Below, in pieces: positions 18,580-27,552 of a stretch of DNA of 64,000 nt. Origin of the DNA: Thalassotalea sp. HSM 43 (GTDB taxonomy: Bacteria > Pseudomonadota > Gammaproteobacteria > Enterobacterales > Alteromonadaceae); NCBI RefSeq assembly GCF_004752005.1, contig NZ_CP038493.1, positions 2,938,302 through 3,002,301 of the forward strand. Reading direction: 5' to 3'. The notes beneath the pieces are model-generated. The model worked only from the letters and a program-made list of their open reading frames with translations, had not been told where the DNA came from and did no database searches. Position 1 is the stretch's first letter; every line of letters begins with the position of its first letter. Position numbers and translations under genes: made by a program.

Positions 18580-20610
18580 TTAAACGTCACCTCGAATCAG
18601 ATTTCTAACGATAAATCGATTTGGACTGAGATTAAATAGCATGTCATTGTCTACCGGATAGTCGCTATTGCTAATTTCTGCGGCAATGATGTCGGCCAGC
18701 AACGGCGCCGAACATAACCCTCGCGCGCCCAATCCTGTTAATACATACAATCCTGATTTTAGTGGCGCAGGCGTATCGAAAAACCAATTTTTGTCATAAC
18801 GTAAATGATCATAGGCGTCGATATGTCGCTCCATGATTGGCATACGTCCTGCCATAGGCAAATGATCCGGTGTACAGCACCTTAACCTCGCTTTGCTGGC
18901 GACCACATCAGCTTGTTGCCAGCGATGAAATTCACCAAGACAGCTATTTAACGTCGTTAAATTAAAGATGTCATCGTGACGATTTGGTGTTTGTTCGACG
19001 CTATGTTTATCAAATGTAGCACCGATACAATGGCTACCATTGTGCTCTGGGGTGACATACCCCTTATGACAGAGCACGGTTTTTAGCGGTTTTATAACCT
19101 CGTTACTGCGCATTTGACTGACCTGACCGCGAACTGCCGTCAATGGCAAATCGTTTAGGATGTCGATATTTAGCGAATCCGCACCGATACAAAAAATAAG
19201 ATTCTGCACCGTTTTGCTTTCTTTGTTTGTGGTGATATGCCAACGGCCACTATCAGCTTGCTTAACGTGTTTAAGGTGACGGTTGTACTTTATGGTCAGC
19301 AACCCTGTATCGATAGCTGCCTTACTGATGGCATTAACCAATTCCGGTGGGCAAACCCAGCCGGCGCGTTCCATAAATAAGCCACCGTATTCGAGGCTTA
19401 TATTGCTCAGCTCGCTCGCTTGGGTTGGCGAAACGCTGCGTATTAGATCTTCAGGCCAGCTTTGTTGCTCGGCAAATTTTTGCTGACGTTTTATTAACGG
19501 CTCTTTATATGCGACCTCTAACAAACCATCAAAACCGTGGCTAAATTGGTAACCCTTGTCTAATAGTTGCTGATAAAACGGCATGGCGAAATCAAATGCT
19601 TGCTGATAAAAATCGCTAATATTGTCGCGCTGAACATGCAATAACGGATAAATCGCCCCAATAGCATTGGATGATGCCCCTTGAGCAAGGTGCTCATCTT
19701 TACAGTATAAAGTTACACGAATGCCTTTGCTGACCAGCGCATGGGCGACACAGGCACTGGCTAAACCGCCGCCGATTATTGTCGCATGTTGCGAGGCTTC
19801 GGTTTTACTGCGCACTTTAAAGCCATTAATCGGCTTTGCCTTATCTTTACCCACGTAATTGGCCATAAGCGATTCAGCTTTAACTGGGTTTTGCTCTACA
19901 TCGTTAGTTAAACGGTTGCGATGTTGGCGCTTACTGACCTTAAACCCTGCATCTTCAAGCCCTCGGCGGACAAAGCCGGCAACAGTAAAGGTGCCAAGCG
20001 TGGCGTCTGGTTTGGCAAGTCGCGCGAATTCTGCGAACAAGGTTTCTGACCACATATCGCTATTTTTGCGCGGCGCAAAGCCATCGAGGAAAAACGCATC
20101 GATCATGGCGCCATTATCATCCGCTAACGTCCGATAGCTTTGCAGTGCATCCGCAAAATAGATAGTAAGGGTGATGTCATTGGCAAAGCGAATGTTCAGT
20201 TGGGATTGCTCAAGTTGGTAATCACGCAATAATAAATTACTGATATCGCTAAATTGTGGCCACAGTTTGAGTGCCTGGCAAAGATCGTCTTTACTCAGCG
20301 GGAATTTTTCTACTGTGATGAAATTTAACTGGAGGTCTGATTTGGTATTGGCTTTAAATTCGGTAAACTTAGCGGCGGTAATTAAAAAGTTTAGTCCAGT
20401 GCCAAATCCGGTTTCGGCGATAACAAAGCTTTTGCCGTCAAATTGATGCCAACGATCAGGTAAACCATTGTTTTCGATGAACACTTGTTCACTTTGTAGG
20501 CAGCCATGTTTGTTGTCAAAATAGATGTCATCAAACTGATCTGAATAGGGCGCGCCAAATTCATCGAATTTGACCTTAGCGGTTTTAATTTCAGTGGCTT
20601 TATCTGACAC
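18580..20610 (-). CDS. mnmC: Bifunctional tRNA mnm5s2U biosynthesis protein MnmC
   Basis: Carries out the last two steps of 5-methylaminomethyl-2-thiouridine synthesis at tRNA wobble U34. The 676-residue protein has both halves: an N-terminal SAM-dependent methyltransferase domain (about 1-250, FVIAETGFGTGLNFL and DAFFLDGFAPRKNSDMW) and a C-terminal FAD-dependent oxidoreductase domain (about 275-645) beginning ATIIGGGLASACVAHAL, the dinucleotide-binding motif. Start is ATG 20610. It is divergent from fabB and convergent with yfcL, preserving the E. coli neighbourhood. Acts with MnmE-MnmG and MnmA. Confidence 0.95.
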   Translation of the reverse strand: MSDKATEIKTAKVKFDEFGAPYSDQFDDIYFDNKHGCLQSEQVFIENNGLPDRWHQFDGKSFVIAETGFGTGLNFLITAAKFTEFKANTKSDLQLNFITVEKFPLSKDDLCQALKLWPQFSDISNLLLRDYQLEQSQLNIRFANDITLTIYFADALQSYRTLADDNGAMIDAFFLDGFAPRKNSDMWSETLFAEFARLAKPDATLGTFTVAGFVRRGLEDAGFKVSKRQHRNRLTNDVEQNPVKAESLMANYVGKDKAKPINGFKVRSKTEASQHATIIGGGLASACVAHALVSKGIRVTLYCKDEHLAQGASSNAIGAIYPLLHVQRDNISDFYQQAFDFAMPFYQQLLDKGYQFSHGFDGLLEVAYKEPLIKRQQKFAEQQSWPEDLIRSVSPTQASELSNISLEYGGLFMERAGWVCPPELVNAISKAAIDTGLLTIKYNRHLKHVKQADSGRWHITTNKESKTVQNLIFCIGADSLNIDILNDLPLTAVRGQVSQMRSNEVIKPLKTVLCHKGYVTPEHNGSHCIGATFDKHSVEQTPNRHDDIFNLTTLNSCLGEFHRWQQADVVASKARLRCCTPDHLPMAGRMPIMERHIDAYDHLRYDKNWFFDTPAPLKSGLYVLTGLGARGLCSAPLLADIIAAEISNSDYPVDNDMLFNLSPNRFIVRNLIRGDV

Positions 20611-20700
20611 AGGATAAACTCTATTATCATAAATAGTTCATAATGAGCTGCTATTTTATAGACTTGGAAAATGATATGCCAGTGGCTGTTTTGTAAAAAC

Positions 20701-20718
20701 AGCGTACACCTGTACACT
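20701..20718. promoter_or_regulatory. FabR-like operator upstream of fabB
   Basis: AGCGTACACCTGTACACT, with core dyad GTACA-CC-TGTAC, closely resembles the palindrome bound by FabR, the repressor of fabA and fabB in gammaproteobacteria. It lies about 70 nt before the fabB start, upstream of a -10 TATCAT (20748-20753). Binding inferred from motif and position. Confidence 0.65.
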
Positions 20719-20732
20719 GGACAGACCAGATG
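20715..20732. promoter_or_regulatory. FadR-like activator site upstream of fabB
   Basis: CACTGGACAGACCAGATG matches the FadR-type dyad CTGG(T)C-N-GACCAG with one mismatch. Its centre is about 37 nt upstream of the start predicted from the -10 TATCAT at 20748-20753, and there is no good -35, as expected of an activated promoter. FadR activates fabB in E. coli. Confidence 0.6.
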
Positions 20733-20789
20733 TTACTGTAAACGGTGTATCATAGCCCCAGTTCAATCAATTAACATGGTTATTTTTTA

Positions 20790-22001
20790 ATGAAACGTGT
20801 CGTAATTACAGGTTTAGGTATTGTTTCTAGTATTGGTAACAACGCCGAAGAAGTACTGGCTTCACTTAAAGAAGGTCGTTCAGGTATCTCTCGTTCAGAG
20901 AGCTTCGCTGAGTATGGTTTGCGTTCTCAAGTTTGGGGTAAACCAAACATCGAGCCAAAAGAGCATATCGATCGTAAAGTTTTCCGCTTTATGGGTGATG
21001 CAGCAGGCTATTCATATATTGCTATGGAAGAAGCAATTAAAGACGCAAAATTAACGGACGATCAAGTATCTAACTATCGTACAGGTCTTATTGCTGGTTC
21101 TGGTGGTGCATCGTCATTGAATGTTGTTAATTCAGCTGACACCTTGCGCAACAAAGGCGTAAAGCGCGTTGGTCCTTATGCCGTGCCTAAGACAATGTCT
21201 TCAACATGTTCTGCATGTTTGGCGACACCGTTCAAGATTCTAGGTAATAACTACTCTATCAGCTCTGCATGTGCGACATCAGCACACTGTATTGGTCACG
21301 CTGCTGAATTGATCCAATTAGGTAAGCAAGATATCGTTTTCGCCGGTGGTGGTGAAGAAGTAGATTGGTCATTGGCTATGATGTTTGATGGCATGGGCGC
21401 ATTATCGACTAAGTATAATGACAACCCTGAAAATGCCTCACGTACCTATGATGCAAACCGTGACGGTTTCGTTATCTCTGGCGGTGGCGGTATGGTTGTC
21501 GTTGAAGAACTTGAGCATGCATTGGCTCGTGGCGCACATATCTATGCTGAAATCGTTGGCTACGGTGCGACCTCTGACGGTTACGACATGGTTGCCCCAA
21601 GTGGTGAAGGCGCTGTTCGTTGTATGCAACAAGCGATGGAAGGTGTTGACGGTAAGATTGATTACTTAAACACACACGGTACATCGACTCCAGTTGGTGA
21701 CGTTAAAGAGCTTGGCGCTATTCAAGAAGTATTCGGTCATGACTCTCCAGCTATCTCTGCAACGAAAGCGATGACTGGTCACGCTTTAGGCGCTGCAGGT
21801 GTTCATGAAGCGATTTATACTATGCTGATGATGGAGCACAACTTCATCGCGCCATCAGTAAACGTTGAAGAATTGGATGAGAAAGCTGAAGGCTTAAACA
21901 TCGTAACTGCAACGCAAGACGCTGAAATCAACTTAGCAATGTCTAACAGCTTTGGTTTTGGTGGTACTAACTCAACACTTGTATTGCAAAAATATAAGTA
22001 A
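20790..22001 (+). CDS. fabB: 3-oxoacyl-[acyl-carrier-protein] synthase I
   Basis: Condensing enzyme of type II fatty acid synthesis, needed for elongation in the unsaturated branch. The 403-residue thiolase-fold protein has the complete Cys-His-His triad: Cys161 in [10 protein letters not shown], His296 in [11 protein letters not shown] and His331 in [12 protein letters not shown]. The C-terminal NSFGFGGTN is typical. ATG 20790 is the first codon of [16 protein letters not shown]. FabR-like and FadR-like sites upstream predict control by fatty acid supply. FabB rather than FabF is indicated by length, these regulators and its position beside mnmC. Confidence 0.96.
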   Translation: MKRVVITGLGIVSSIGNNAEEVLASLKEGRSGISRSESFAEYGLRSQVWGKPNIEPKEHIDRKVFRFMGDAAGYSYIAMEEAIKDAKLTDDQVSNYRTGLIAGSGGASSLNVVNSADTLRNKGVKRVGPYAVPKTMSSTCSACLATPFKILGNNYSISSACATSAHCIGHAAELIQLGKQDIVFAGGGEEVDWSLAMMFDGMGALSTKYNDNPENASRTYDANRDGFVISGGGGMVVVEELEHALARGAHIYAEIVGYGATSDGYDMVAPSGEGAVRCMQQAMEGVDGKIDYLNTHGTSTPVGDVKELGAIQEVFGHDSPAISATKAMTGHALGAAGVHEAIYTMLMMEHNFIAPSVNVEELDEKAEGLNIVTATQDAEINLAMSNSFGFGGTNSTLVLQKYK

Positions 22002-22025
22002 TTTGTCGAGTTAGAAAGATTGATG

Positions 22026-22056
22026 AAATCCCCGCATCTGTGCGGGGATTTTTTTG
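22026..22056 (+). terminator. Terminator after fabB
   Basis: A perfect 11-bp stem AAATCCCCGCA / TGCGGGGATTT with a TCTG loop and a long T-run. The convergent gene ends at 22058 right beside it. Confidence 0.92.
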
Positions 22057-22057
22057 T

Positions 22058-22444
22058 CTATTCGCAGCTCGACGGTGCGATAATTAAGTTTGTTGCATTA
22101 AGATATTTATCACCAGACGCTTGAATCGTTTTCTGATCTAAGCTTTCCGACGCTAAGTGCACTTTCTCAAGCTCTACGGCAATGTTATCTAAGTCTTTTT
22201 GTAAGCGAATAACCGCATTTTCAAGGGTGTAGGTCAATTCATGCACTTTCACCATATCTTCTGCCGTTAACTGCTGCTTACTCGTCAATGCCGCTAATTT
22301 GGCGTTAAACTGTTGCAGATTACACAAGGCGACTTCAGTATTTGGCGCATCGAGTGAGGCAAAGTGTTGATACTTTTCCTCTGCCATTGTGTTGAGTGAG
22401 GCAAATAAAACAGCGCCAGTGGCCATGGTTATTAATGTCTTCAT
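22058..22444 (-). CDS. DUF6746-like exported protein
   Basis: A 128-residue periplasmic protein with an N-terminal signal peptide (cleavage probably near NTMA-EE, residues 21-22). The mature part is helical, with two long amphipathic helices around NLQQFNAKLAALTSKQQLTAEDMVKVHELTYTLENAV, a pattern I associate with the DUF6746 family. Two cysteines (about residues 41 and 127) could form a disulfide. Function unknown. It is transcribed alone from 22444; no operon partner is evident. Confidence 0.7.
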   Translation of the reverse strand: MKTLITMATGAVLFASLNTMAEEKYQHFASLDAPNTEVALCNLQQFNAKLAALTSKQQLTAEDMVKVHELTYTLENAVIRLQKDLDNIAVELEKVHLASESLDQKTIQASGDKYLNATNLIIAPSSCE

Positions 22445-22500
22445 GTGTTCCTCATTAAGTGATTAAGGATTGTCGATATAAGTTAGCGGGTAATCGCTAG

Positions 22501-23199
22501 CTAGGCACCCGGCCAGTCTAATAACCAAGGCTTAGCAATTTCTTGCAATCGTGAGTTGGCGCTGGCAAACAGCTCGCCTTGATCCGGCGGGCAAATAAAC
22601 TCAAACGCCTCACCTTGATAATGAAAGCGCAAGCCCCAGGCATGCAAGTAGCCCCGATCGCTTTGATCCTGACTGTTATACAAAGGATCACCAGCAATAC
22701 TGCTGCCTAAGCTGTTAAGTGCAACACGTAACTGGTGGGTTCTGCCAGTAAGCGGTTTTAATACAAACAAGCGCAGACCTGCGCCAAGACTATAACTGAA
22801 GAATCGCGTTTTCGCAGGGTTGTGACAGGTGCGCAAAAGCTTAAAACTGCCACGACGACTCTTTTCCATATCACCTTGGATCAAGCCCTGTTTTTTCTTT
22901 GGCTTGATTTTGCTGATCGCCAGATAATATTTATCTATACGTCGCTTACTGAATAATTGACCAAACTGACTTGCCGCGTCGCTTGTTTTAGCAAACAGCA
23001 ACAAACCGGATGTCATTTTATCGAGGCGATGCACAGGGTAAAGCTCAGCTAAGTTGCATTGCTTTTTGACTTGATTGAATACACCTTGGCCTAACGCGCC
23101 TTCGTCGTGAAAATTGCTGTCAGCGGGTTTATTAATCAGCAGGAAATCTGCGTGTTCAAATACGATATCAATATGCATATGACTAAAATGGTCAGCCAT
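22501..23199 (-). CDS. RluA-like pseudouridine synthase (TIGR01621-type)
   Basis: Cytoplasmic RNA pseudouridine synthase of the RluA superfamily, 232 residues, without an S4 domain. The catalytic motif VHRLDKMTSGLLLFAK near residue 58 has the essential Asp, and PLTGRTHQLRVALNSLGSSIAGDPLY is the conserved second motif. It resembles the short uncharacterised family TIGR01621 of marine gammaproteobacteria, so the RNA target is unknown. Start ATG is at 23199; it is 5 nt downstream of the nhaC stop and so likely co-transcribed. The product should modify rRNA or tRNA. Confidence 0.85.
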   Translation of the reverse strand: MADHFSHMHIDIVFEHADFLLINKPADSNFHDEGALGQGVFNQVKKQCNLAELYPVHRLDKMTSGLLLFAKTSDAASQFGQLFSKRRIDKYYLAISKIKPKKKQGLIQGDMEKSRRGSFKLLRTCHNPAKTRFFSYSLGAGLRLFVLKPLTGRTHQLRVALNSLGSSIAGDPLYNSQDQSDRGYLHAWGLRFHYQGEAFEFICPPDQGELFASANSRLQEIAKPWLLDWPGA

Positions 23200-23204
23200 T
23201 GGCG

Positions 23205-24563
23205 CTAAAAGGTAGCGCCAACAATTAAGAAGCCAATGATGGTTAATACGGCAGCAACAATGGTGTATGGCAACTGCGTTTTGACGTGTTCATAGTGATC
23301 ACAACCCGAGGCAATCGAGGCGACGACTGTTGAGTCAGATATCGGTGACGCGTGGTCGCCAAACACACCGCCACTTAATACCGCGGCAACCAAGAACGAG
23401 ACCGGTAAATTCGCATCAAGGGCGATCGGCACGGCAATAGGGATAAGTAAGGCGAAGGTACCCCATGAGGTGCCCGTTGAGAATGCCATAATACCCGCAG
23501 CAAGGAATATCAATGGCGCGATAAATATCACCGGAAAGTCAGGGTTTAATAGGTTACTTACATAAGTGCCCGTACCTAACGCGTTAATGGCGTCACCAAA
23601 GGCGAATGATAATACTAAGATCGTTACCGCAGGCACCATATTTTTGATGCCTTTGACACAGCCTTTGGCTATTTCTTTTGCTGTCATCAATCGATAGGTC
23701 AAGATCATGATCACCAGCAATGTTATTGCCGTACAAATCGAGGTAAATACTGAAAAGGCACCTGAACCACGGCGGATATCACCGTTACCTGTAATGTACA
23801 TGATGGTCAATGTCAGCCCTAATAGAGTCAACATAGGTAACCACATCACACGGGCTTTGGCTGGGGTGATGTGATCGTCACTGACTTGCTCTAAAGCTTT
23901 AGCTTCTGCTTGTGCCATTGGTCCAAACAGCTTGCCTGTATAAGCAGTGTAATAGGCAATCAGAACGGCAATAATGGCATAAAAGTTATAGCTTAGGGTG
24001 CCAATTAATACACCAACGGGATCGGATAAATTATAGCCATCAAGCAACCCGAGTAGGTAAGCGCCCCAACCGTTGATTAAAAACAACACACTGATTGGTG
24101 AACAGGTTGAATCAAGCAAAAACGCCAGCTTGGCTCGGCTTAGCTTGTGTTGGTCGAATAGCTTTTGCGACGCCATGCCGGCAGAAAACATGCTCAGGTT
24201 GGTATCGGTAAAAATACTGGTGCCAACCACGGTAGGCAATAAACTTGCCTGACGACGGGTTTTAACTAAGGATAATTGTGCCAAGTTATCAATAAAGCCT
24301 TGTACCGCTCCAGAGCGGTTCATTAACTCAACCAATGCACCTATTAATAAACTAAAGGCGATAATTTGTGCATTGTAAGTCGAGGTAAAGATGGTTGCTA
24401 TGCCAAGACCACTATCAACCGCAGCGGTGAAAGGGTTGTACATACCCACCAATAGATAGCAAAGGAATAACCCACAAATAAGCGCTAACGTGGCGTTTTT
24501 ACGCCAGATCGCAATGGCAATCGCCGCAAAAGGTGGGATTAAAGATAACGCTGATTCCTGCAT
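23205..24563 (-). CDS. Na+/H+ antiporter, NhaC family
   Basis: Inner-membrane sodium/proton antiporter, 452 residues with about eleven or twelve hydrophobic segments. Typical NhaC features are the polar loop SIFTDTNLSMFSAGMASQ, STGTSWGTFALLIPIAVPIA and GGVFGDHASPISDSTVVAS. It expels Na+ and helps hold cytoplasmic pH in a marine setting. ATG start at 24563. The following pseudouridine synthase gene is 5 nt downstream. Cation specificity (Na+ versus Li+ or an organic substrate) cannot be told from sequence. Confidence 0.9.
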   Translation of the reverse strand: MQESALSLIPPFAAIAIAIWRKNATLALICGLFLCYLLVGMYNPFTAAVDSGLGIATIFTSTYNAQIIAFSLLIGALVELMNRSGAVQGFIDNLAQLSLVKTRRQASLLPTVVGTSIFTDTNLSMFSAGMASQKLFDQHKLSRAKLAFLLDSTCSPISVLFLINGWGAYLLGLLDGYNLSDPVGVLIGTLSYNFYAIIAVLIAYYTAYTGKLFGPMAQAEAKALEQVSDDHITPAKARVMWLPMLTLLGLTLTIMYITGNGDIRRGSGAFSVFTSICTAITLLVIMILTYRLMTAKEIAKGCVKGIKNMVPAVTILVLSFAFGDAINALGTGTYVSNLLNPDFPVIFIAPLIFLAAGIMAFSTGTSWGTFALLIPIAVPIALDANLPVSFLVAAVLSGGVFGDHASPISDSTVVASIASGCDHYEHVKTQLPYTIVAAVLTIIGFLIVGATF

Positions 24564-24941
24564 AGATTAAGACATGATTAACAAATAATAGTGCTAACTC
24601 TACAAGGGCTAAAAGATAAGTTCAAAGTATAGTTGAGTTTTTATCGCTTAATTTACAAACTGATACGCTGTTAAGAGCAGGGTTGTGCAATTGTTATGCG
24701 ATTGTTGCTGGCTTAGACAATGGTAATGTTAAACAGGCATAGCCCGAATCACCATTAATCTTGCCATGTATTCGCCCTTGCTGTCGCCTGTTCAAAAAAA
24801 AGTATTTGAAACAATTGAATTTCTGTATACTTAGTCGCATATAGAGTTTACCGACTATAATTGCAAAACAAAGGCTCAGGGCACAGATTGACTGTCAGTC
24901 TTCCTTGGTCGTTTTTGTTAGCAACGCTTGCAGGAGCAATT
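24564..24941. other. Gene-free interval between nhaC and gshA
   Basis: About 380 nt once the gshA start is moved to 24942. It must hold the divergent nhaC promoter. A -10-like TATACT lies at 24826-24831 with only a weak -35, and could start gshA with a roughly 100-nt leader. No hairpin, repeat or small gene is convincing. The open frame upstream of 24942 encodes a hydrophobic stretch not found in GshA. Confidence 0.5.
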
Positions 24942-26510
24942 TTGGCTTTAACTATTGCAGATCTTACCTTGGCATTGAGCAAGGAAAACCCAGAGTCTCT
25001 GACCTCAATTAAACGTGGAGTTGAACGGGAAACCTTACGCATTCAAGCCAATGGTAAATTATCTACCCAAGGCCATAATGCGGCACTTGGCTCCGCACTA
25101 ACCCATGATTACATCACAACCGATTATTCTGAAAGTTTGTTGGAGTTTATTACGCCGGCAACAGAATCAATCGACACCACACTGGCACAATTACAAGATA
25201 TCCAAAAATACACCTTAGAAAATATTGATGGTGATTGGTTTTGGCCGATGAGTATGCCGTGTGTGGTTGAGGATGAAGAGCAAATTCAATTGGCACAATA
25301 TGGTTCATCCAATATTGGTCGAATGAAAACAGTCTATCGTCAAGGCTTAAAGAATCGTTATGGTTCAATGATGCAGGTGATTGCCGGCATTCACTTTAAC
25401 TTTTCTTTTCCGCAGAAATTTTTTGCTAGCTTGCAAACGATCAGCAACGATCAGCAACCATTGCAAGAGTTTATTTCCGAACGTTACTTTGCCTTGATAC
25501 GTAACTACAAACGTTACGGCTGGTTAATTCCATACTTGTTTGGCAGTTCGCCAGCGTTATGTCCGACATTTTTGCAGGGCAGAGAGCATCAAATTCCCTT
25601 TAAGAAAGCGCCCAAAGGGTGTTTGTATCTTGAATACGCAACATCGTTGCGGATGAGTGATTTGGGCTATACTAATTCGTCACAGTCGGCATTGCAGATA
25701 TGCAATAACTCATTGCAAAGCTATGTCGAGTCGGTAGAAAACGCGATTTCTTTGCCATCCCCCGAATTCGCCAAGATAGGTGTCAAAGTTGACGGTCATT
25801 ACCAGCAACTTAACAGTAATATTTTGCAAATCGAAAACGAACTGTACGCGCCAATCAGACCTAAGCGAGTGGCTAAATCGGGGCAGAAACCGTCACAAGC
25901 ACTCAAAGATGGTGGAGTTGAATACGTTGAAGTTCGCGCGATGGATGTTAATCCATTTGTGAGTACCGGCATCAGTAAGCAGCAGATGCAATTTTTGGAT
26001 TTGTTTTTAACTTATTGTTTGTTGCAAGATAGCCCGCAAACCAGTGCGCAAGAAATGCAGGTATTCACTGACAATACCGACAAGGTGATTCTTGAAGGGC
26101 GTAGACCGGGATTGTTGTTGAACGATAAGGGAACAGATAAGACCATTGAGCAATGGGGCAACGAAATATTTGCGGAATTGCAGCATATTGCAGACTTGTT
26201 TGATCAAGCGCATCAAAACAATGATTATCAAACGGCTTTGGCGATAGAGCTAGCGAAAATAAACGATGCGAGCAAAACACCTTCGGCGCAAATCTTAGAT
26301 GATTTGGTCAATGGCGAACGCGGTATTGTTGGTTGGTCTTTAATTAAAGCCAGCGCCTTTATGCAGCAAACTCAAGCACAGCCATATCAGGTTTTCAGTG
26401 AGCAGTGCTTTAAAGACATGGCACAGACCTCGTTGCAACAACAACAGCAAATAGAACAATCCGATACCCTCAATTTCGATGACTTTTTAGCGGATTACTT
26501 TAGTAAATAA
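24942..26510 (+). CDS. gshA: Glutamate-cysteine ligase
   Basis: Catalyses the first step of glutathione synthesis, joining L-glutamate and L-cysteine with ATP. Core motifs of the proteobacterial GshA are visible: RGVERETLRI, GSALTHDYITTDYSESLLEFITP, WPMSMPC, SNIGRMKTVYRQGLKNRYG, and VRAMDVNPF. I choose the TTG at 24942 because AGGAG lies at 24932-24936, five bases before it, giving 522 residues (E. coli 518). The frame continues upstream to 24861, but that part is hydrophobic and unlike the family. A 3' intergenic element, likely a small RNA, follows. Confidence 0.92.
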   Translation: MALTIADLTLALSKENPESLTSIKRGVERETLRIQANGKLSTQGHNAALGSALTHDYITTDYSESLLEFITPATESIDTTLAQLQDIQKYTLENIDGDWFWPMSMPCVVEDEEQIQLAQYGSSNIGRMKTVYRQGLKNRYGSMMQVIAGIHFNFSFPQKFFASLQTISNDQQPLQEFISERYFALIRNYKRYGWLIPYLFGSSPALCPTFLQGREHQIPFKKAPKGCLYLEYATSLRMSDLGYTNSSQSALQICNNSLQSYVESVENAISLPSPEFAKIGVKVDGHYQQLNSNILQIENELYAPIRPKRVAKSGQKPSQALKDGGVEYVEVRAMDVNPFVSTGISKQQMQFLDLFLTYCLLQDSPQTSAQEMQVFTDNTDKVILEGRRPGLLLNDKGTDKTIEQWGNEIFAELQHIADLFDQAHQNNDYQTALAIELAKINDASKTPSAQILDDLVNGERGIVGWSLIKASAFMQQTQAQPYQVFSEQCFKDMAQTSLQQQQQIEQSDTLNFDDFLADYFSK

Positions 26511-26526
26511 AATAATCACGTTTTTT

Positions 26527-26554
26527 GGAACTTTCATCTTAGTTGAGACTCATA
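26527..26554 (+). promoter_or_regulatory. Sigma-E-type promoter candidate
   Basis: GGAACTT (26527-26533), a perfect match to the RpoE/AlgU -35, is followed after 16 nt by TCATA (26550-26554), a fair match to the TCxxA -10. The predicted start is near 26560 and an intrinsic terminator follows about 65 nt later. Confidence 0.45.
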
Positions 26555-26559
26555 AGGAA

Positions 26560-26627
26560 GGTAAGACATTTAAATTCCTTATGAATGACACACGTTTTTA
26601 AGCGCATCTTGGATGCGCTTTTTTTTT
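26560..26627 (+). ncRNA. Candidate envelope-stress small RNA, about 68 nt
   Basis: A short transcript is predicted from the sigma-E-like promoter upstream to an intrinsic terminator. The 5' half is A/U-rich and free of strong structure. A U-rich stretch (CGTTTTTAA) then directly precedes a terminator stem AGCGCATC / GATGCGCT (26601-26608, 26612-26619) with a nine-base T-run. This is the layout of Hfq-binding sRNAs such as MicA and RybB. There is also a DNA-level inverted repeat CATAAGGAA...TTCCTTATG (26551-26583) over the start region. The hairpin alone could simply be the gshA terminator, which is the main alternative. Confidence 0.45.
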
Positions 26628-26720
26628 CAGTTAAGATAATGCTAGGTGTTATTCATATTTGAATAAATGTACTGCCGCCAAAGAGTTATAAGCGGTTAAT
26701 CTAATAGAGTATTGCTGTTT

Positions 26721-27323
26721 ATGATGACTTTTGTTAGCGGTTTCTTGCTAGGCCTTTCTTTGATTCTTGCCATCGGTGCGCAAAATGCGTTTGTTCTTAA
26801 ACAAGGCATTAAAAAACACCATGTATTTTTAGTGTGTGCTATTTGCGCGGTGTCTGACGCCTTCTTAATTGCCCTTGGCGTCGGCGGTTTTGGCATCGTC
26901 GTTGAAAAGTATCCTCAATTAGAAGTTTGGGCTCGTTACGGTGGAGCGGCCTTTGTGTTTGTTTATGGCATCTTAAGTTTTTATTCCGCATTCACCAAAA
27001 ATCATGCGTTACAAGCTGCAGGTAGTGACATTAGCTCAGCGTTTAAAACCGCCAGTATTTGTCTTGCCTTTACTTGGTTAAACCCACACGTTTATCTTGA
27101 TACCTTAGTGTTGCTCGGCTCTATATCCAGCCAATACCCAGGTGAAGAGTTCACCTTCGGTTTTGGCGCTGTCTCGGCATCTTTTGTGTTCTTTTTCAGT
27201 CTTGGCTATGGCGCTCGATTTTTAGCGCCTATATTTGCTCGAGCCAAAGCTTGGAAGGTTTTAGAGTTTGTTGTTGGTCTGATCATGATGGCCATCGCCG
27301 CATCATTAATTTTTTCCAGTTGA
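26721..27323 (+). CDS. LysE/ArgO family amino acid exporter
   Basis: Inner-membrane exporter of basic amino acids, 200 residues with about six transmembrane segments. Family signatures are GLSLILAIGAQNAFVLKQGI near the N-terminus, CAVSDAFLIALGV, and FTWLNPHVYLDTLVLLG, closely like E. coli ArgO. I use ATG 26721 rather than the TTG nine bases earlier; ATG 26724 is also possible. It lies between two candidate small RNA loci. Likely exports arginine or lysine; specificity is not proven. Confidence 0.88.
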   Translation: MMTFVSGFLLGLSLILAIGAQNAFVLKQGIKKHHVFLVCAICAVSDAFLIALGVGGFGIVVEKYPQLEVWARYGGAAFVFVYGILSFYSAFTKNHALQAAGSDISSAFKTASICLAFTWLNPHVYLDTLVLLGSISSQYPGEEFTFGFGAVSASFVFFFSLGYGARFLAPIFARAKAWKVLEFVVGLIMMAIAASLIFSS

Positions 27324-27519
27324 TGCTTTACTGCTTGATTTAATTGCTGCTTGCTCGGTTTTTCGTTTGGTGACTGTCTAGCGGCTGACATGGCAGGTTT
27401 TGCCCAGTATTTAAAGATTGGTTGAAAAAACATTATTATTTTTACTGTATAAAATTCAGTGGATTAACTTGGCTTTACGCTAAAGAAATCGATTTGTTAA
27501 AAAAATATTAGAATTTTTT

Positions 27520-27547
27520 TGAACCTTTTGATTATTGGCGCGTCCTA
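27520..27547 (+). promoter_or_regulatory. ECF/sigma-E-type promoter candidate
   Basis: TGAACCT (27520-27526), 16 nt, TCCTA (27543-27547): the same spacing as the candidate at 26527, with the AAC core of ECF -35 elements. Predicted start is near 27553. Confidence 0.38.
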
Positions 27548-27552
27548 TTTAA

